A stretch of 35,654 nucleotides of DNA from Camelimonas fluminis (GCF_014656355.1 NZ_BNCG01000026.1:1-35654), one strand, 5' to 3'. Counted from the stretch's first letter, positions 23,241 to 31,882 are shown. Numbers and translations are program-made. The notes: a model not told the origin generated them from the letters alone.

Positions 23241-25436
23241 TCAAGCACGACTCAGCAGGCTTTCAAGATTCGTATTTCGTTGTGCGGCCACAGGGCCTCT
23301 ACTCAATGCACGCATTATCAGCGACCTATCACCGTGCACACGAAGCCGCTCAGCCGGACGCGTAATGGCCGTGTAGAGCAGCGTCTGGTCAAGCATGTGC
23401 GGCACATAACCCGGTAGAAGCAGGACGCAGGCCGGCCACTGCGAGCCCTGTGACTTGTGTATCGTCATGGCGTAGCCGAGATCCAAAGCCTCAAGCAACC
23501 TCGCCGTGATCTCGACCAGCCGCCCGTTAAGTTCCAACACTCCGAGCACTCCGCCCCTCGCCTTGGGGTACACGTCAACGATTGTGCCGAGGTCACCATT
23601 GCGCATATCGGCGTCGTAGTCATTGGCGGTGACCATCACCTGATCGCCTAGGCGCAGCCTCGCGCCTCGACCGGTGACCCAGGGTATCCAACCGCGCAGA
23701 TCGTCGCTGTAGTGCAGTTCGGGGCGCCGCTCGGCTGCGTCACGGTGCGATTGGATGAGAGTGTTGAGTGCGTTGACTCCAAGCGGCCCTTTTCGTGTCG
23801 GGGTCAAGAGTATGCAGCCTTCTTCGCAGCCGCTTTCTTCCCAGATACGGATAATGGTTTCTGGAGAGCAGTCGGGATCGTATTGACAATCACCGGATAC
23901 GCTGTTGAGCAGGCCGTGATCGTAGGTATTCGTTCGCACGGCGGTAGCAAGGCGATGAATCCCTGAGTCCTGCCCTTGGCGCTTGACCTGCGACAGCTCG
24001 AAGACTGGCAAATTGCCGCGCATGACGGCGTGCAAGACCAAGCCGGCGCCTATCGGCGGAAGCTGTCCCACGTCCCCCACCAGCAGTATCCGCGTCGCAT
24101 AGGGCAGGATGCCGACCAGACGGTACGCCGTCAGCAAATCAACCATGGACGCCTCATCGACCACAAGCAGGGCATGCTCAGGAAAGTCCGGCCTATTCTC
24201 CCCGCGATGGTCAGAAAGCAGCTTTGCGATAGTGGTGGCTGGGCGGCCAGTGCTCTCCGCCATCCGCTGGGCGGCGCGACCGGAGAGTGCGACCTGGAAT
24301 TTCACCATCCCTTGCGCGATCTGGTCGTAGACCGCCAGGATTGCCAGCAAGATAGTGGTCTTTCCCGTCCCTGCACCTCCTGAGATGACGCCGACTGGTG
24401 ATTTCACAGTGCCCTTGACCGCCGCGCGCTGTTCTGCGGTCATCGCAAAGGGCAACGTTGCTTCGAAAGCGCGAAGTGCGCTCTCGATAAGCTCGTCCGT
24501 TAAATCTCTCTCCCAAGCGGCCAGCATAGCACCTGCACCGGATGGGCGGGCCGCAGACCGATTGAGGAAGCGCGCAACAGCGTGTTCTTGAATCGCTGCA
24601 CCGAGCCCCTGGTACCCGCGCTCAGTACGGATGAGGACACCGTTATTTAGTGCCGCTTCGATTAGGCCGTCAGTGACAATGTCGATGTCAGCAGCAACGC
24701 GCTCGACGCCCTTTAACAGCTCGTCGTCTGAGACGACGGTGGAGCCAGTGCGGGCACATATGGAACTCGCGACATGCTCGGCGATGGCCGCAAGAAGCCG
24801 TTCTCTCGGCAGTTCGATTTCAAGTACGTTGATCAGATCAAGGATTTTCGCGAAGGACACACCGAAAGCGGCGAGCAGAAAGGGGTCGTCCTTGAGCCGG
24901 CCCAAGGCGCTTTCGCCGTATACGCGTGCGAGACGGTCTGCAAGGCCAAGGGGTAGGCCAGACTCCTGAAGCCAGTTCAGAACGCCGTACAAACCTTCGG
25001 GCGGCCACTTCTCGATGAGCGCCTTGGCTCGACGCTCGTTGACGCCAGAAACGGCCATAAGCGCCTGCACGTCGCCGCTACGTACGACGGCATCGATATC
25101 AGGATGCGCACGCATCAAGCGGCGAGCTATGACGTCACCCAAGCCGTCGATGTTCTTTGCAATCCACCGAGCCAGAAGCGCGCCCGAGGGGCGCACGTGG
25201 CGCGCCCTCTCGACGGTCAGCAACTCGTCATTGACTGTAAAGCCCCTCACTTTGTAGCTGCGCCGTTCAATCTTGCCCTCCACCGACCACACGCTGCCGA
25301 CGCTCGCCGCTTCCCACAATTGCGTGGAAAACTGAATCGTAAGGATTGCATCGCGGTGTGCGAGCGAGCCGTCTCCAAGCACCTCCCAGGCGGTGCGAAT
25401 GCCCGATGGGCGGACTTTGGCGATCTGGATCAACAC
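23241..25436 (-). CDS. RecD-like superfamily 1 helicase of the island operon
   Basis: 731 residues. The N-terminal part has an OB-like region and helix-hairpin-helix repeats (about 95-145, NIDGLGDVIARRL and VSGVNERRAKALIEKW), as in RecD2/TraA-type helicases. The motor has Walker A GGAGTGKT (353-360), Walker B VVDEAS (425-430), motif III GDVGQLPPIG (454-463), motif V YAMTIHKSQGSQW, and motif VI LLYTAITRPAERL. It is a predicted 5'-3' DNA helicase. It is the fifth gene of the overlapping recombinase operon (GTG start, 7-base overlap with the preceding gene), which points to a role in moving or repairing the island; a defence role is the alternative. Confidence 0.88.
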   Translation of the reverse strand: MLIQIAKVRPSGIRTAWEVLGDGSLAHRDAILTIQFSTQLWEAASVGSVWSVEGKIERRSYKVRGFTVNDELLTVERARHVRPSGALLARWIAKNIDGLGDVIARRLMRAHPDIDAVVRSGDVQALMAVSGVNERRAKALIEKWPPEGLYGVLNWLQESGLPLGLADRLARVYGESALGRLKDDPFLLAAFGVSFAKILDLINVLEIELPRERLLAAIAEHVASSICARTGSTVVSDDELLKGVERVAADIDIVTDGLIEAALNNGVLIRTERGYQGLGAAIQEHAVARFLNRSAARPSGAGAMLAAWERDLTDELIESALRAFEATLPFAMTAEQRAAVKGTVKSPVGVISGGAGTGKTTILLAILAVYDQIAQGMVKFQVALSGRAAQRMAESTGRPATTIAKLLSDHRGENRPDFPEHALLVVDEASMVDLLTAYRLVGILPYATRILLVGDVGQLPPIGAGLVLHAVMRGNLPVFELSQVKRQGQDSGIHRLATAVRTNTYDHGLLNSVSGDCQYDPDCSPETIIRIWEESGCEEGCILLTPTRKGPLGVNALNTLIQSHRDAAERRPELHYSDDLRGWIPWVTGRGARLRLGDQVMVTANDYDADMRNGDLGTIVDVYPKARGGVLGVLELNGRLVEITARLLEALDLGYAMTIHKSQGSQWPACVLLLPGYVPHMLDQTLLYTAITRPAERLRVHGDRSLIMRALSRGPVAAQRNTNLESLLSRA

Positions 25437-25852
25437 AGCCGGGGTGCTACCCCCGTCTGCTGGATGACGGCGTCCATCGCCGCATACCGTTCCAACTGCT
25501 TCCGGAGGAATGTGTTCTCAGCCTTTAGCTTGGCAATTTGATCTTCGAGCCTGCTAATGTCCGAGGCGTGCTGTGCGACACGCTTTTCAGACCGCTCCAG
25601 AGCAGCTTCATGTGCCTGCGTGTTTTGCTGATCGCCAGCGAACCACCTCTGTTCTGCGCTGATCAAAGCCGCCTTCACGGCAGGATTCTGATTGATAACT
25701 GAGCGGCTGAAATCAAGTTCCGCACACAGCGCGCCTCGGTTTACCTTGCCGCTACGTTGGTACTCGCGATAGTCGCCACACTGATCACGCTCCGAGATCC
25801 ACCGCTTGACGCGCTTGACATACTCCAGTGCAAGCTCACGGCGACTACTCAT
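25430..25852 (-). CDS. small coiled-coil protein of the GMT-like operon (VPA1267-like)
   Basis: 140 residues from ATG 25852 (MSSRRELALEYVKRVKRWIS); a TTG at 25861 is possible. The N-terminal half is basic and has RGALCAELDFSRSVINQNPA, which looks like a small DNA-binding fold. Residues ~75-125 form a strong coiled coil (RLEDQIAKLKAENTFLRKQL). From memory it resembles the small proteins next to the GMT trio in Vibrio (VPA1267 family). The frame overlaps the end of the gmtX-like gene by 8 bases and the start of the helicase by 7. It is probably an accessory DNA-binding protein of recombination. Confidence 0.7.
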   Translation of the reverse strand: MSSRRELALEYVKRVKRWISERDQCGDYREYQRSGKVNRGALCAELDFSRSVINQNPAVKAALISAEQRWFAGDQQNTQAHEAALERSEKRVAQHASDISRLEDQIAKLKAENTFLRKQLERYAAMDAVIQQTGVAPRLC

Positions 25853-26525
25853 CGGAAGCAACCTCTCTCACCAGCTTACGCAGACCTGTCATGAAACCAC
25901 GGGGAAAAACTTCCCCACCATACTCCGTTTTTACCTGTCCGGCTTGCGTGACCAGCCAGCCTTGGCGCTCGACACACTCATCAGAAGCGGCAAACCGCAG
26001 CGCCTTGAACTCATTGTCTGAGACGATTCCTTTGAGCGAAGGGAGAAGCTCGCCTGAGGGCACTGCGCTGACGTCAAACTGCCGGATGGGGCGCTTGTCG
26101 ATCACGACGTTCGCCTGGTTCTTGAGAATATTGAGCTGGGTTCGGTAGCGGTTGCGCTCGGCGATGATCTGGCCGAACAGCACGCGCAGGGCGGGATCGG
26201 GAATGCGCTCAAGCAGTTGATTGTCCTGAGGCACTCGGCGGGATCGACTTTGGAGGCTCAGGGGCTTCTTGGTAGTAGACCCGGCCTTCGCCGCCCATGC
26301 CTCGATCAGATTCCGGTAATGCTTGTTAGCGGTCGCCCGGATGGACTGGTAGCCGACACCTCTGTCTTGCGCCGAAACTCGACCGATGGTGGTGATCGAG
26401 AAATCGCGTCCGCCGCGCTCGAAATAGCCCCCCAAGGTTTGATTGAGTTTGTCGATCGACTGTTGCGTCTTCGCCGTCTTGCCCTCTTTGAGGCCCTCAA
26501 GAATGAGGTCGATGTCGACCTCCAT
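25845..26525 (-). CDS. gmtX: GmtX-like protein
   Basis: 226 residues, no catalytic motif seen. The N-terminal part contains GGRDFSITTIGRVSAQDRGV and then YQSIRATANKHYRNLIEAWA, the recognisable pattern of GmtX proteins. This looks like a helix-turn-helix in which DNA recognition follows the TTIGR segment. It is the third gene of the trio, overlapping the stop of the gmtZ-like gene by one base (TGATG) and the next gene by 8. GMT islands need the trio for mobility; the exact role of GmtX is not known to me. I assign it by pattern and gene order. Confidence 0.72.
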   Translation of the reverse strand: MEVDIDLILEGLKEGKTAKTQQSIDKLNQTLGGYFERGGRDFSITTIGRVSAQDRGVGYQSIRATANKHYRNLIEAWAAKAGSTTKKPLSLQSRSRRVPQDNQLLERIPDPALRVLFGQIIAERNRYRTQLNILKNQANVVIDKRPIRQFDVSAVPSGELLPSLKGIVSDNEFKALRFAASDECVERQGWLVTQAGQVKTEYGGEVFPRGFMTGLRKLVREVASDE

Positions 26526-29170
26526 CAGATGACCTCCTCATGTTGGATCAGCCGTTGCTTGATGCTCGCCAAGGCAAGCGGTGCGACTTGCCTCATGTCC
26601 TCGATGCCCGCCTCAAGAAGCTCATCGTCTACCAGATACTGCTGGGCCTCAATGTAATTCGCCGCGATCCGATAACCTTGCAGCTTGTCCGTCGGGTGCG
26701 CGATCTTGGCCATTTTGCGGACAAGGGCGTTTGCGGCGATCAACTGCGCCCTCTCGTCCATTTCCATCAACAGGGGCTTATACCCTTTCTGCATCATCAT
26801 GCGGCTGAGTGCGAGCGTGCGTTTGGAGATGGCCGGGGTCTTGCGAAGATCATCCTGCAGATCGGGATGGAGCTCCGCGTCCTCGCAGAGCAACGACAGA
26901 TGCAGCAGCTCTGAGTTGGTCTCGATCAAACGCATACTTACCTTGAGATCTTGATCAGAGCCAACGGCGACAAGCTTCTGGCCCTCGTCGGTCTCGCCGC
27001 GCCGGGTCTCGATATCCATCAAGCGCCGGATCAAGTTGAAGCAGGCGATAAAATCCTTGGCGTGCTCATCTGCCTCCACTATCTGCTTCTCGTAGCGTCG
27101 CTGCAGCACTTGAAGCTCATAGTGCCTCGTGAACGGAGCCCCGCGTTCCTCCGCGAAGAACAGCTCGTCGTTTAGCGCTTCCAGCTCGCCCTCGATCTCC
27201 ATCGCCAAGCTCGCCGCCTGGTGGGCCTTGTAGCTGATCTGGTTGAACTGGCTGTTTAGAGCGGTCAGGTAGCTGGCGTCGGTGATGAACCAGCGACAGC
27301 GGATACAGTTCTCCGGCCCGTGAGGCACCGGGGCATAGACGCGGCTATACGCGCTCGCCGCTTCCTTCACTACAGGGCCGCCATTCCAGCAGCCGCCTAG
27401 CGTGCTCAGCTCGTCCGAGCGCACGGTATTGCCGCCGACCAAGCACAGCCCCGCCGAACGGTGTTCCCAACCGATAGGGTTGCGGTTGGCGATGGCTGCC
27501 TCGACGGATTCCTCGCTGTTGTAGGCGGTGCGAGTCTGGATCTGGGCGAGCTCAGCATCCTTGAGAAAGGTGTGGAGCGAGGCTAGCGCCTTGGCATCAA
27601 GCGCCGCGTGCGCCTCCTGCATTTTCTCCGCCATGACGGAGGGGGTGATCTTGTTGTAGTAGATTGTCATCAGCAGGCGCGTGTGGCCTGCCAGAAGCTT
27701 GGAGACGACCGGCAGGGGCAGAGCCGTGTCCATGGTGTAGGCAGTTATTAGGGACACCCGGAGGCTGTGAAGTGGGAACAGGGTTTTCGCTTTTGCCCCG
27801 TCACGCGTACCTTCCGGGTAGTACTCCACCAGTCTCAGCGCGCTGCCGTCGCTCAGTCGGTGGCCCGACGCCGAGAGGTTGCGCTCCAACTGAAGCAATA
27901 GTCGATACCAGGATAGTGTGCAGGGCAAATCGGTAATCGGTTTGGAGCGGTCTTCCGCGCTTTTCGCACTGGCGTCGCGGAACAGGAAGCAATACTCGCC
28001 CATGGCCCTCAGTGCTGATTCGCTCTTGATTTGGGTCACATGCTTCCTGCCCAATTCGCTCCCACTCGTTGGTGCAGTGATAGGGTTGTACTTCTCCTGC
28101 CAGTTGCGCAACTTCTCCAGCCAGCACAGCAATTCCTCGTGCTGCCAAGGGATCGTGTAACCGCGATCCATTTCACTCTTGTTTCGATCGGCGGTCTTAT
28201 TGGTCGAGACGTAGAGCGCGGTTGCGTAAGCCTCCGTCATCGAATCGTAGTTGCGGCGGAACACGCCCTTGGCGTAAGGACGCCTCTTGCTGCCATAGAC
28301 AAAGGGATGGATGTTCGCCACCCAGCGGCCGCCCTCGTAGCGCCAAGTATCGGCTTCACCGGAATCAAGAAAGCGGACTTGGTTGGTGCGCAAAGGCAAA
28401 TGCAGTTTCACCAAGAGAAACATGGCGACGACCGGCGACCACATCTGGTGGATTCTGATTTTCTTGTTTTTTCTTGCAACCACTTTGGTGCGAAATACGC
28501 AGTCGAGGTCATTGTGGTCGATAATCTCTGGCTCCACCTCGAACCAAGCGTAGGGCACATTATCATGCGCCCATGACCAGTCACGGAAATGGCGCTTCGC
28601 CCAAGGGGGGCTTTTGTCAAAACCTTCTGGTGTGTCCAGTTGCCCGTGGCCGAGCGGATAAGGGCAGAGCATCTGTCGTAGCTGCTGAATGTAGCGATAC
28701 GGCAGCGGGTTCCGGACGGTCTCCTGCGTCGAGTCCTCCCTCCTTATCGACTCGAAAGGGTTCAAGACAATGGGTCGCTTTACACCGTAGTCGTCCTCGA
28801 CGCTGTAATGCTGTTTAATAACATAATCGACGAAAGCAACAATGTGACTTACTCCTTTCGCGAATGAGCTTTGTTCATTTACACCCACAGCCCGCAAAGC
28901 ATCGACGAACTCTTGGGACGACGATCTGTGTCCGGCATGCCCCTTGAAAAAGGCCGTGACATCCTTGGCGTAGGCGGCATAGCGAATTAGGTAGGTGACG
29001 AAGAAATGCCTGAGAGACTTCAGTTTAGTAGCGACGCCAGCGTCCTGAGTCGCCATCCATTCCGCCGCATACTGCTGCCACGGCAACCAGCCTTCACCAT
29101 GCTCACGGGCAAGCCAAGAGAATGTTAGATCACTGGAGCGGCCGTTGTATCTCTGCCGTGCCACTCTCAT
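26525..29170 (-). CDS. gmtZ: GmtZ-like large protein of the recombinase operon
   Basis: 881 residues. The N-terminal ~100 residues resemble a SAM-like core-binding domain, and the region ~430-530 (PLHSLRVSLITAYTMDTALP, then VVSKLLAGHTRLLMTIYYNK) is a tyrosine-recombinase-like catalytic block with HSLR, AGH and a tyrosine in order. The C-terminal half has a possible zinc-binding part (AGLCLVGGNTV, GPENCIRCRWF) and a long helical region (EIEGELEALNDELFFAEERG). The architecture and its place directly after gmtY (4-base ATGA overlap) fit GmtZ, formerly the VPA1269 family. Two recombinase-like proteins per operon suggests a heteromeric integrase. Confidence 0.78.
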   Translation of the reverse strand: MRVARQRYNGRSSDLTFSWLAREHGEGWLPWQQYAAEWMATQDAGVATKLKSLRHFFVTYLIRYAAYAKDVTAFFKGHAGHRSSSQEFVDALRAVGVNEQSSFAKGVSHIVAFVDYVIKQHYSVEDDYGVKRPIVLNPFESIRREDSTQETVRNPLPYRYIQQLRQMLCPYPLGHGQLDTPEGFDKSPPWAKRHFRDWSWAHDNVPYAWFEVEPEIIDHNDLDCVFRTKVVARKNKKIRIHQMWSPVVAMFLLVKLHLPLRTNQVRFLDSGEADTWRYEGGRWVANIHPFVYGSKRRPYAKGVFRRNYDSMTEAYATALYVSTNKTADRNKSEMDRGYTIPWQHEELLCWLEKLRNWQEKYNPITAPTSGSELGRKHVTQIKSESALRAMGEYCFLFRDASAKSAEDRSKPITDLPCTLSWYRLLLQLERNLSASGHRLSDGSALRLVEYYPEGTRDGAKAKTLFPLHSLRVSLITAYTMDTALPLPVVSKLLAGHTRLLMTIYYNKITPSVMAEKMQEAHAALDAKALASLHTFLKDAELAQIQTRTAYNSEESVEAAIANRNPIGWEHRSAGLCLVGGNTVRSDELSTLGGCWNGGPVVKEAASAYSRVYAPVPHGPENCIRCRWFITDASYLTALNSQFNQISYKAHQAASLAMEIEGELEALNDELFFAEERGAPFTRHYELQVLQRRYEKQIVEADEHAKDFIACFNLIRRLMDIETRRGETDEGQKLVAVGSDQDLKVSMRLIETNSELLHLSLLCEDAELHPDLQDDLRKTPAISKRTLALSRMMMQKGYKPLLMEMDERAQLIAANALVRKMAKIAHPTDKLQGYRIAANYIEAQQYLVDDELLEAGIEDMRQVAPLALASIKQRLIQHEEVI

Positions 29171-30624
29171 GCACCACTCAGTCGCGGCCGGTGGCCAGTG
29201 TAAAGCCTCTGTGGATCGATGTCCGCAAAGCCGTGCTCAACCAATGTCTTCCAGTCTGCGTTCCCCACCTTGGCGCCGGTCCCTGCAAGTTGCTCGGAGG
29301 CCGCGTTGAGCATGTTCGAAACGTCTTGGTTGCCCGGCAGGGTGTAGACCATTTGCGACTGGAGCGATTTGTGGTGAAGGCATTTTTTGCGGATCAGTGG
29401 ATCGATGTCCGCCTGGGTCAGACGCCGCCCGTAATTGTGCCGGTGCCCGTGCGGATCAAGCCCCACGGCCTTATTCGGCTCCAAGCCGATTCGGAGTAGG
29501 CCGGCCGCATAGTTCTGATTAAAGGCGTTGATCGTATAAGGATTGCCAAACCATTTGCTGTCGAAGCTGATGAACGCGTAGGGGTGATGCGCGTCCGCTG
29601 TTGCACGATATTTCAGGTAGGTCTTCCATAGAAACATGAAAACCCGGCCAAAATCGACTGGAAACCACTGCGCAATCAAGTAGCCGTCCCTGTCGTCGAC
29701 CAGCTTGGCCTTCCAACCCAAGTGCTGCGTCCCCGTCATGTCGCAGCGCGGTATGCGCCCGAACATCTCCTTTAGATACGCCTTGCGGGTTCGCTCGCCC
29801 ATGCGACTCTTCCAGCCTTCGGGGGCAGCACCTTCGCGCTCGTTGTAGATGCGTACAAGCGCCTGGCTTGGGTCTGCAGGGTTTTCAAAGACATCGGTCA
29901 CCCATAGAAGCATAGCTTCGCTGATCCTGAGCCCCGCGCCGTGCATCAAAATGAGAATCAGCTTGTCCCGCAGAGCGACGCGGGGATCCTTGGCACCGCC
30001 TACGCCTTGAGTGAATAAGGCTTCGAACTTGGCAGTAGGGAAGGAGATCGCATCGTCCTCGGTCTTCGCCAGCAGGGTTCGGCCCTTGATGCTCCGCGCA
30101 CGTTTGACGGTAGTGCTGATAGACTTGTCTTTGATGTGACCTAGGAAATCGTTCTGATTCCGTCGGAACCATGCCGCGTAGTGGAGGCGTTCTTCATGAG
30201 GCGTGGCTTTGTGTAGCGGGTTCAGCGGCTTGGTGCCCCAATTGGTAGCAAGCCAATCCGTAAAGCCAGTTAGTGCGTTAATGCGCTCTCTCACGGTCGC
30301 CTCAGAGACAGGCACCCAGTACAGACCAGAAGGGTCCAGGCCCGCCTCCGAAACGGTTCCGCTGTATAGTCGCCTTACGAAGGCTTGGAACAGCTTTTCG
30401 GGGTTTTTGAACGCATCAGCGTTGGCTTCCATGTAGTCGAGAAGCATCGCTACAGCCCGGACGATTTTCTCAAGCGTCGACGTGGAGCGCCCATTGGTGT
30501 GTAGGATCAGGAGATAATCCGTCAGAGACGAAAACTCTCCCTCCTCTGTCATCAGCAGAGGAATATGGCTTGCCACACCCGTGTTGTCCTCCACGATTTG
30601 TGCGACGACTCTGACAGAGGCCAC
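29167..30624 (-). CDS. gmtY: GmtY-like tyrosine recombinase
   Basis: About 485 residues. I chose the GTG at 30624 because AGGAGG lies five bases upstream; GTG 30630 is the other option. Counting from GTG 30630, catalytic residues are R235 (GAGLRISEAM), the H394-R397 box (DPHGHRHNYGRR), H419/H420 (KKCLHHKS) and nucleophile Y429 (QSQMVYTLPG). The N-terminal ~150 residues form the core-binding domain. It is the first gene of the operon, reading inward from the right end of the island, and it should catalyse strand exchange at the GGTTC junction together with the gmtZ product. A TATAAA lies upstream around 30650, but no clear -35 element is visible. Confidence 0.85.
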   Translation of the reverse strand: MASVRVVAQIVEDNTGVASHIPLLMTEEGEFSSLTDYLLILHTNGRSTSTLEKIVRAVAMLLDYMEANADAFKNPEKLFQAFVRRLYSGTVSEAGLDPSGLYWVPVSEATVRERINALTGFTDWLATNWGTKPLNPLHKATPHEERLHYAAWFRRNQNDFLGHIKDKSISTTVKRARSIKGRTLLAKTEDDAISFPTAKFEALFTQGVGGAKDPRVALRDKLILILMHGAGLRISEAMLLWVTDVFENPADPSQALVRIYNEREGAAPEGWKSRMGERTRKAYLKEMFGRIPRCDMTGTQHLGWKAKLVDDRDGYLIAQWFPVDFGRVFMFLWKTYLKYRATADAHHPYAFISFDSKWFGNPYTINAFNQNYAAGLLRIGLEPNKAVGLDPHGHRHNYGRRLTQADIDPLIRKKCLHHKSLQSQMVYTLPGNQDVSNMLNAASEQLAGTGAKVGNADWKTLVEHGFADIDPQRLYTGHRPRLSGA

Positions 30625-30685
30625 GCCCACCTCCTACACATCCTACATGTTTTATACTGTACCTCTTATTGAAGCGGAGGTCACT

Positions 30686-30711
30686 AGAAAGCCGCCCGGA
30701 GGCGGCTTTCT
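30686..30711. terminator. bidirectional hairpin at island right end
   Basis: The perfect 11-bp stem AGAAAGCCGCC/GGCGGCTTTCT with loop CGGA lies 40 bp inside the right end. The stem is almost the same as the backbone terminator at 853-876. It would limit transcription across the right junction in either direction. Confidence 0.7.
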
Positions 30712-30718
30712 ATCAAAA

Positions 30719-30727
30719 TTACACACT
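30719..30727. repeat. subterminal TTACACACT, right end
   Basis: Inverted match to the two AGTGTGTAA words at the left end (3686-3706). Possible recombinase arm site. Confidence 0.45.
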
Positions 30728-30751
30728 TTCAAGAGCTATATGTAACGGATG

Positions 30752-30859
30752 GGTTCGAAACCCCAAGAAACAATGCGCCCTGAAGCGCTACGCGCCGGCG
30801 CCGTTTCACCACAACCCATGAGGCGATCCAAGATCGCTAGATCCTATGAGGATACGACC
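30752..30859 (+). promoter_or_regulatory. downstream half of the leader split by the island
   Basis: The stretch starts with the duplicated GGTTC (30752-30756), then GAAACCCCAAGAAACAATG and GCGCCCTGAAGCGCTACGCG. Hairpin 2 is GCGATC/GATCGC in TGAGGCGATCCAAGATCGCT. A second small AGGATCC-like stem region and the ATG at 30860 follow. The 5' arm of hairpin 1 and the promoter-like segment are left behind at 3567-3594. Confidence 0.7.
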
Positions 30860-31237
30860 ATGACCAACGTTTCAACGTCGACCGCCACCAGCACCGCTGC
30901 CAGGGTGTACGACACCCCCTTCAAGACACGCGGCCAGTTCATGAAGGAACTCCGTGAGGCCGGCAAATTGCCGCCACGCACGCCAAAGGCCAACGACGCG
31001 GCAATCGCCACCGACAAGTCGTCCGATGATAAAAAGGCAGCGCGCAACGCCTTCGCCCGCCGCCGCTACTTTGCCAACAAGGCGAAGGCCGCGAAGGCCG
31101 CCGCCGAAAACACTCCAGCCAAGGACTACGACACCCCCTTCAAGACCCGTGGGCAGTGGTTCAAGGAAATGCGCGAGGCTGGCAAACTGCCGCCGCGTCA
31201 GCCGAAGGTGGCTGCCGAGCCCGCCCAGCTTGCCTAA
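30860..31237 (+). CDS. small basic protein with two RGQ motifs
   Basis: 125 residues. The motif appears twice almost identically: YDTPFKTRGQFMKELREAG (17-36) and YDTPFKTRGQWFKEMREAG (90-108), each followed by KLPPR. Between them is the basic segment ARNAFARRRYFANKAKAAKA (61-80), which corresponds to the C-terminal tails of the 119 and 2437 proteins. The product therefore looks like motif-tail-motif, built by duplication or fusion within the family. No enzymatic signature is visible. ATG 30860 is chosen because the leader hairpin ends just before it; an upstream in-frame ATG begins the hairpin. Its native promoter and hairpin 1 were separated from it by the island. Confidence 0.8.
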   Translation: MTNVSTSTATSTAARVYDTPFKTRGQFMKELREAGKLPPRTPKANDAAIATDKSSDDKKAARNAFARRRYFANKAKAAKAAAENTPAKDYDTPFKTRGQWFKEMREAGKLPPRQPKVAAEPAQLA

Positions 31238-31321
31238 GCGTCTCGCTAGTCCGGCAATCCGCCCTGGCGAACCGCCATCACGATGCAACCGCCCCGACTG
31301 CCACGCGTAGCTCGGGCATTC

Positions 31322-31343
31322 GGAGACGCACCACTGCGTCTCC
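31322..31343 (+). terminator. hairpin after the two-motif gene
   Basis: The perfect 9-bp stem GGAGACGCA/TGCGTCTCC with loop CCAC has no T-run after it, so it may be a weak terminator or a processing stem. Confidence 0.35.
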
Positions 31344-31390
31344 AGCACCCTCGTCACAGACGTCTATCAACGACAAAATTCGGGAGAGAA

Positions 31391-31780
31391 ATGGCGCCAT
31401 CTGATCAAGCTGCCTTGCCCTCGCACCACAGCCTCCGCTCCAAAGTTCTCGAAGAATTTCGGGCGCATTTCAATGAACCCATCCTCCTTTCGGATCGCGT
31501 CGCTCGCCTGATCGGCTTCGGGGAGGATGACCAGGATTTCTACCTGATCTGCGACTATCCCGGCGGAAAGCGGGTTTGGCATACCGCCGTCGGCGGCTAC
31601 ACCTTCCTGAACCGCCTCAAGGGGCAGGGCTTCGTGCTTTCGACCTCAGGCGATGAATGGGATGACCTCTTCCGCCTGGATCAGATGCTCTCCCTCAACG
31701 GTGCTCCGAAAGCTGCGACCTTCCTAGAGATGAAACATCCGAGTTCGCCCCACGAAATGGGACCCATGGCAAACACCTGA
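31391..31780 (+). CDS. hypothetical protein, 129 aa
   Basis: No family is recognised. The ATG at 31391 has GGGAGA just upstream; the frame extending back to 31283 was rejected for lack of a ribosome binding site. The sequence looks like a compact globular protein: helix (RSKVLEEFRAHFNEPILLSD), then a beta-rich acidic part (DDQDFYLICDYPGGKRVWHT), then an aromatic/Gly segment and a helical end. No signal or membrane segment. The family-type terminator at 31857 closes the unit. Confidence 0.7.
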   Translation: MAPSDQAALPSHHSLRSKVLEEFRAHFNEPILLSDRVARLIGFGEDDQDFYLICDYPGGKRVWHTAVGGYTFLNRLKGQGFVLSTSGDEWDDLFRLDQMLSLNGAPKAATFLEMKHPSSPHEMGPMANT

Positions 31781-31856
31781 TTGCCACGGGTAATCCAACA
31801 ATGCGCTCACAGCCATACCGCATTGCCCTCGTTGGTGCGCACCACACCAATAAATC

Positions 31857-31882
31857 AGGCCCGCCACCGGCAGGCCTCTTTT
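31857..31882 (+). terminator. rho-independent terminator, repeat-family copy 2
   Basis: Stem AGGCCCGCC-ACC-GGCAGGCCT (one C/A mismatch) followed by CTTTTG. It is identical over the stem to the copy at 33743 and close to the copy at 3540. Confidence 0.85.

Larger units (their letters stand above)
3600..30751. mobile_element. GMT-like genomic island, about 27.15 kb
   Basis: Joining 3599 to 30757 rebuilds a leader of the same layout as those at 31907 and 33791: GAACC-hairpin, GAAACCCCAAGAA, GCGCC..GAAGCGCTACGCG, TGAGGCGATC hairpin, then ATG. The intervening DNA breaks the backbone pattern: its genes lie mostly on the - strand, and it carries a five-gene recombinase operon at its right end. Cargo comprises type II CBASS, chromate resistance, an RND metal pump, an orphan resolvase and IS fragments. 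The recombinase operon matches the gamma-mobile-trio layout (gmtY, gmtZ, gmtX). Exact end bases may shift within the GGTTC repeat. Confidence 0.8.
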
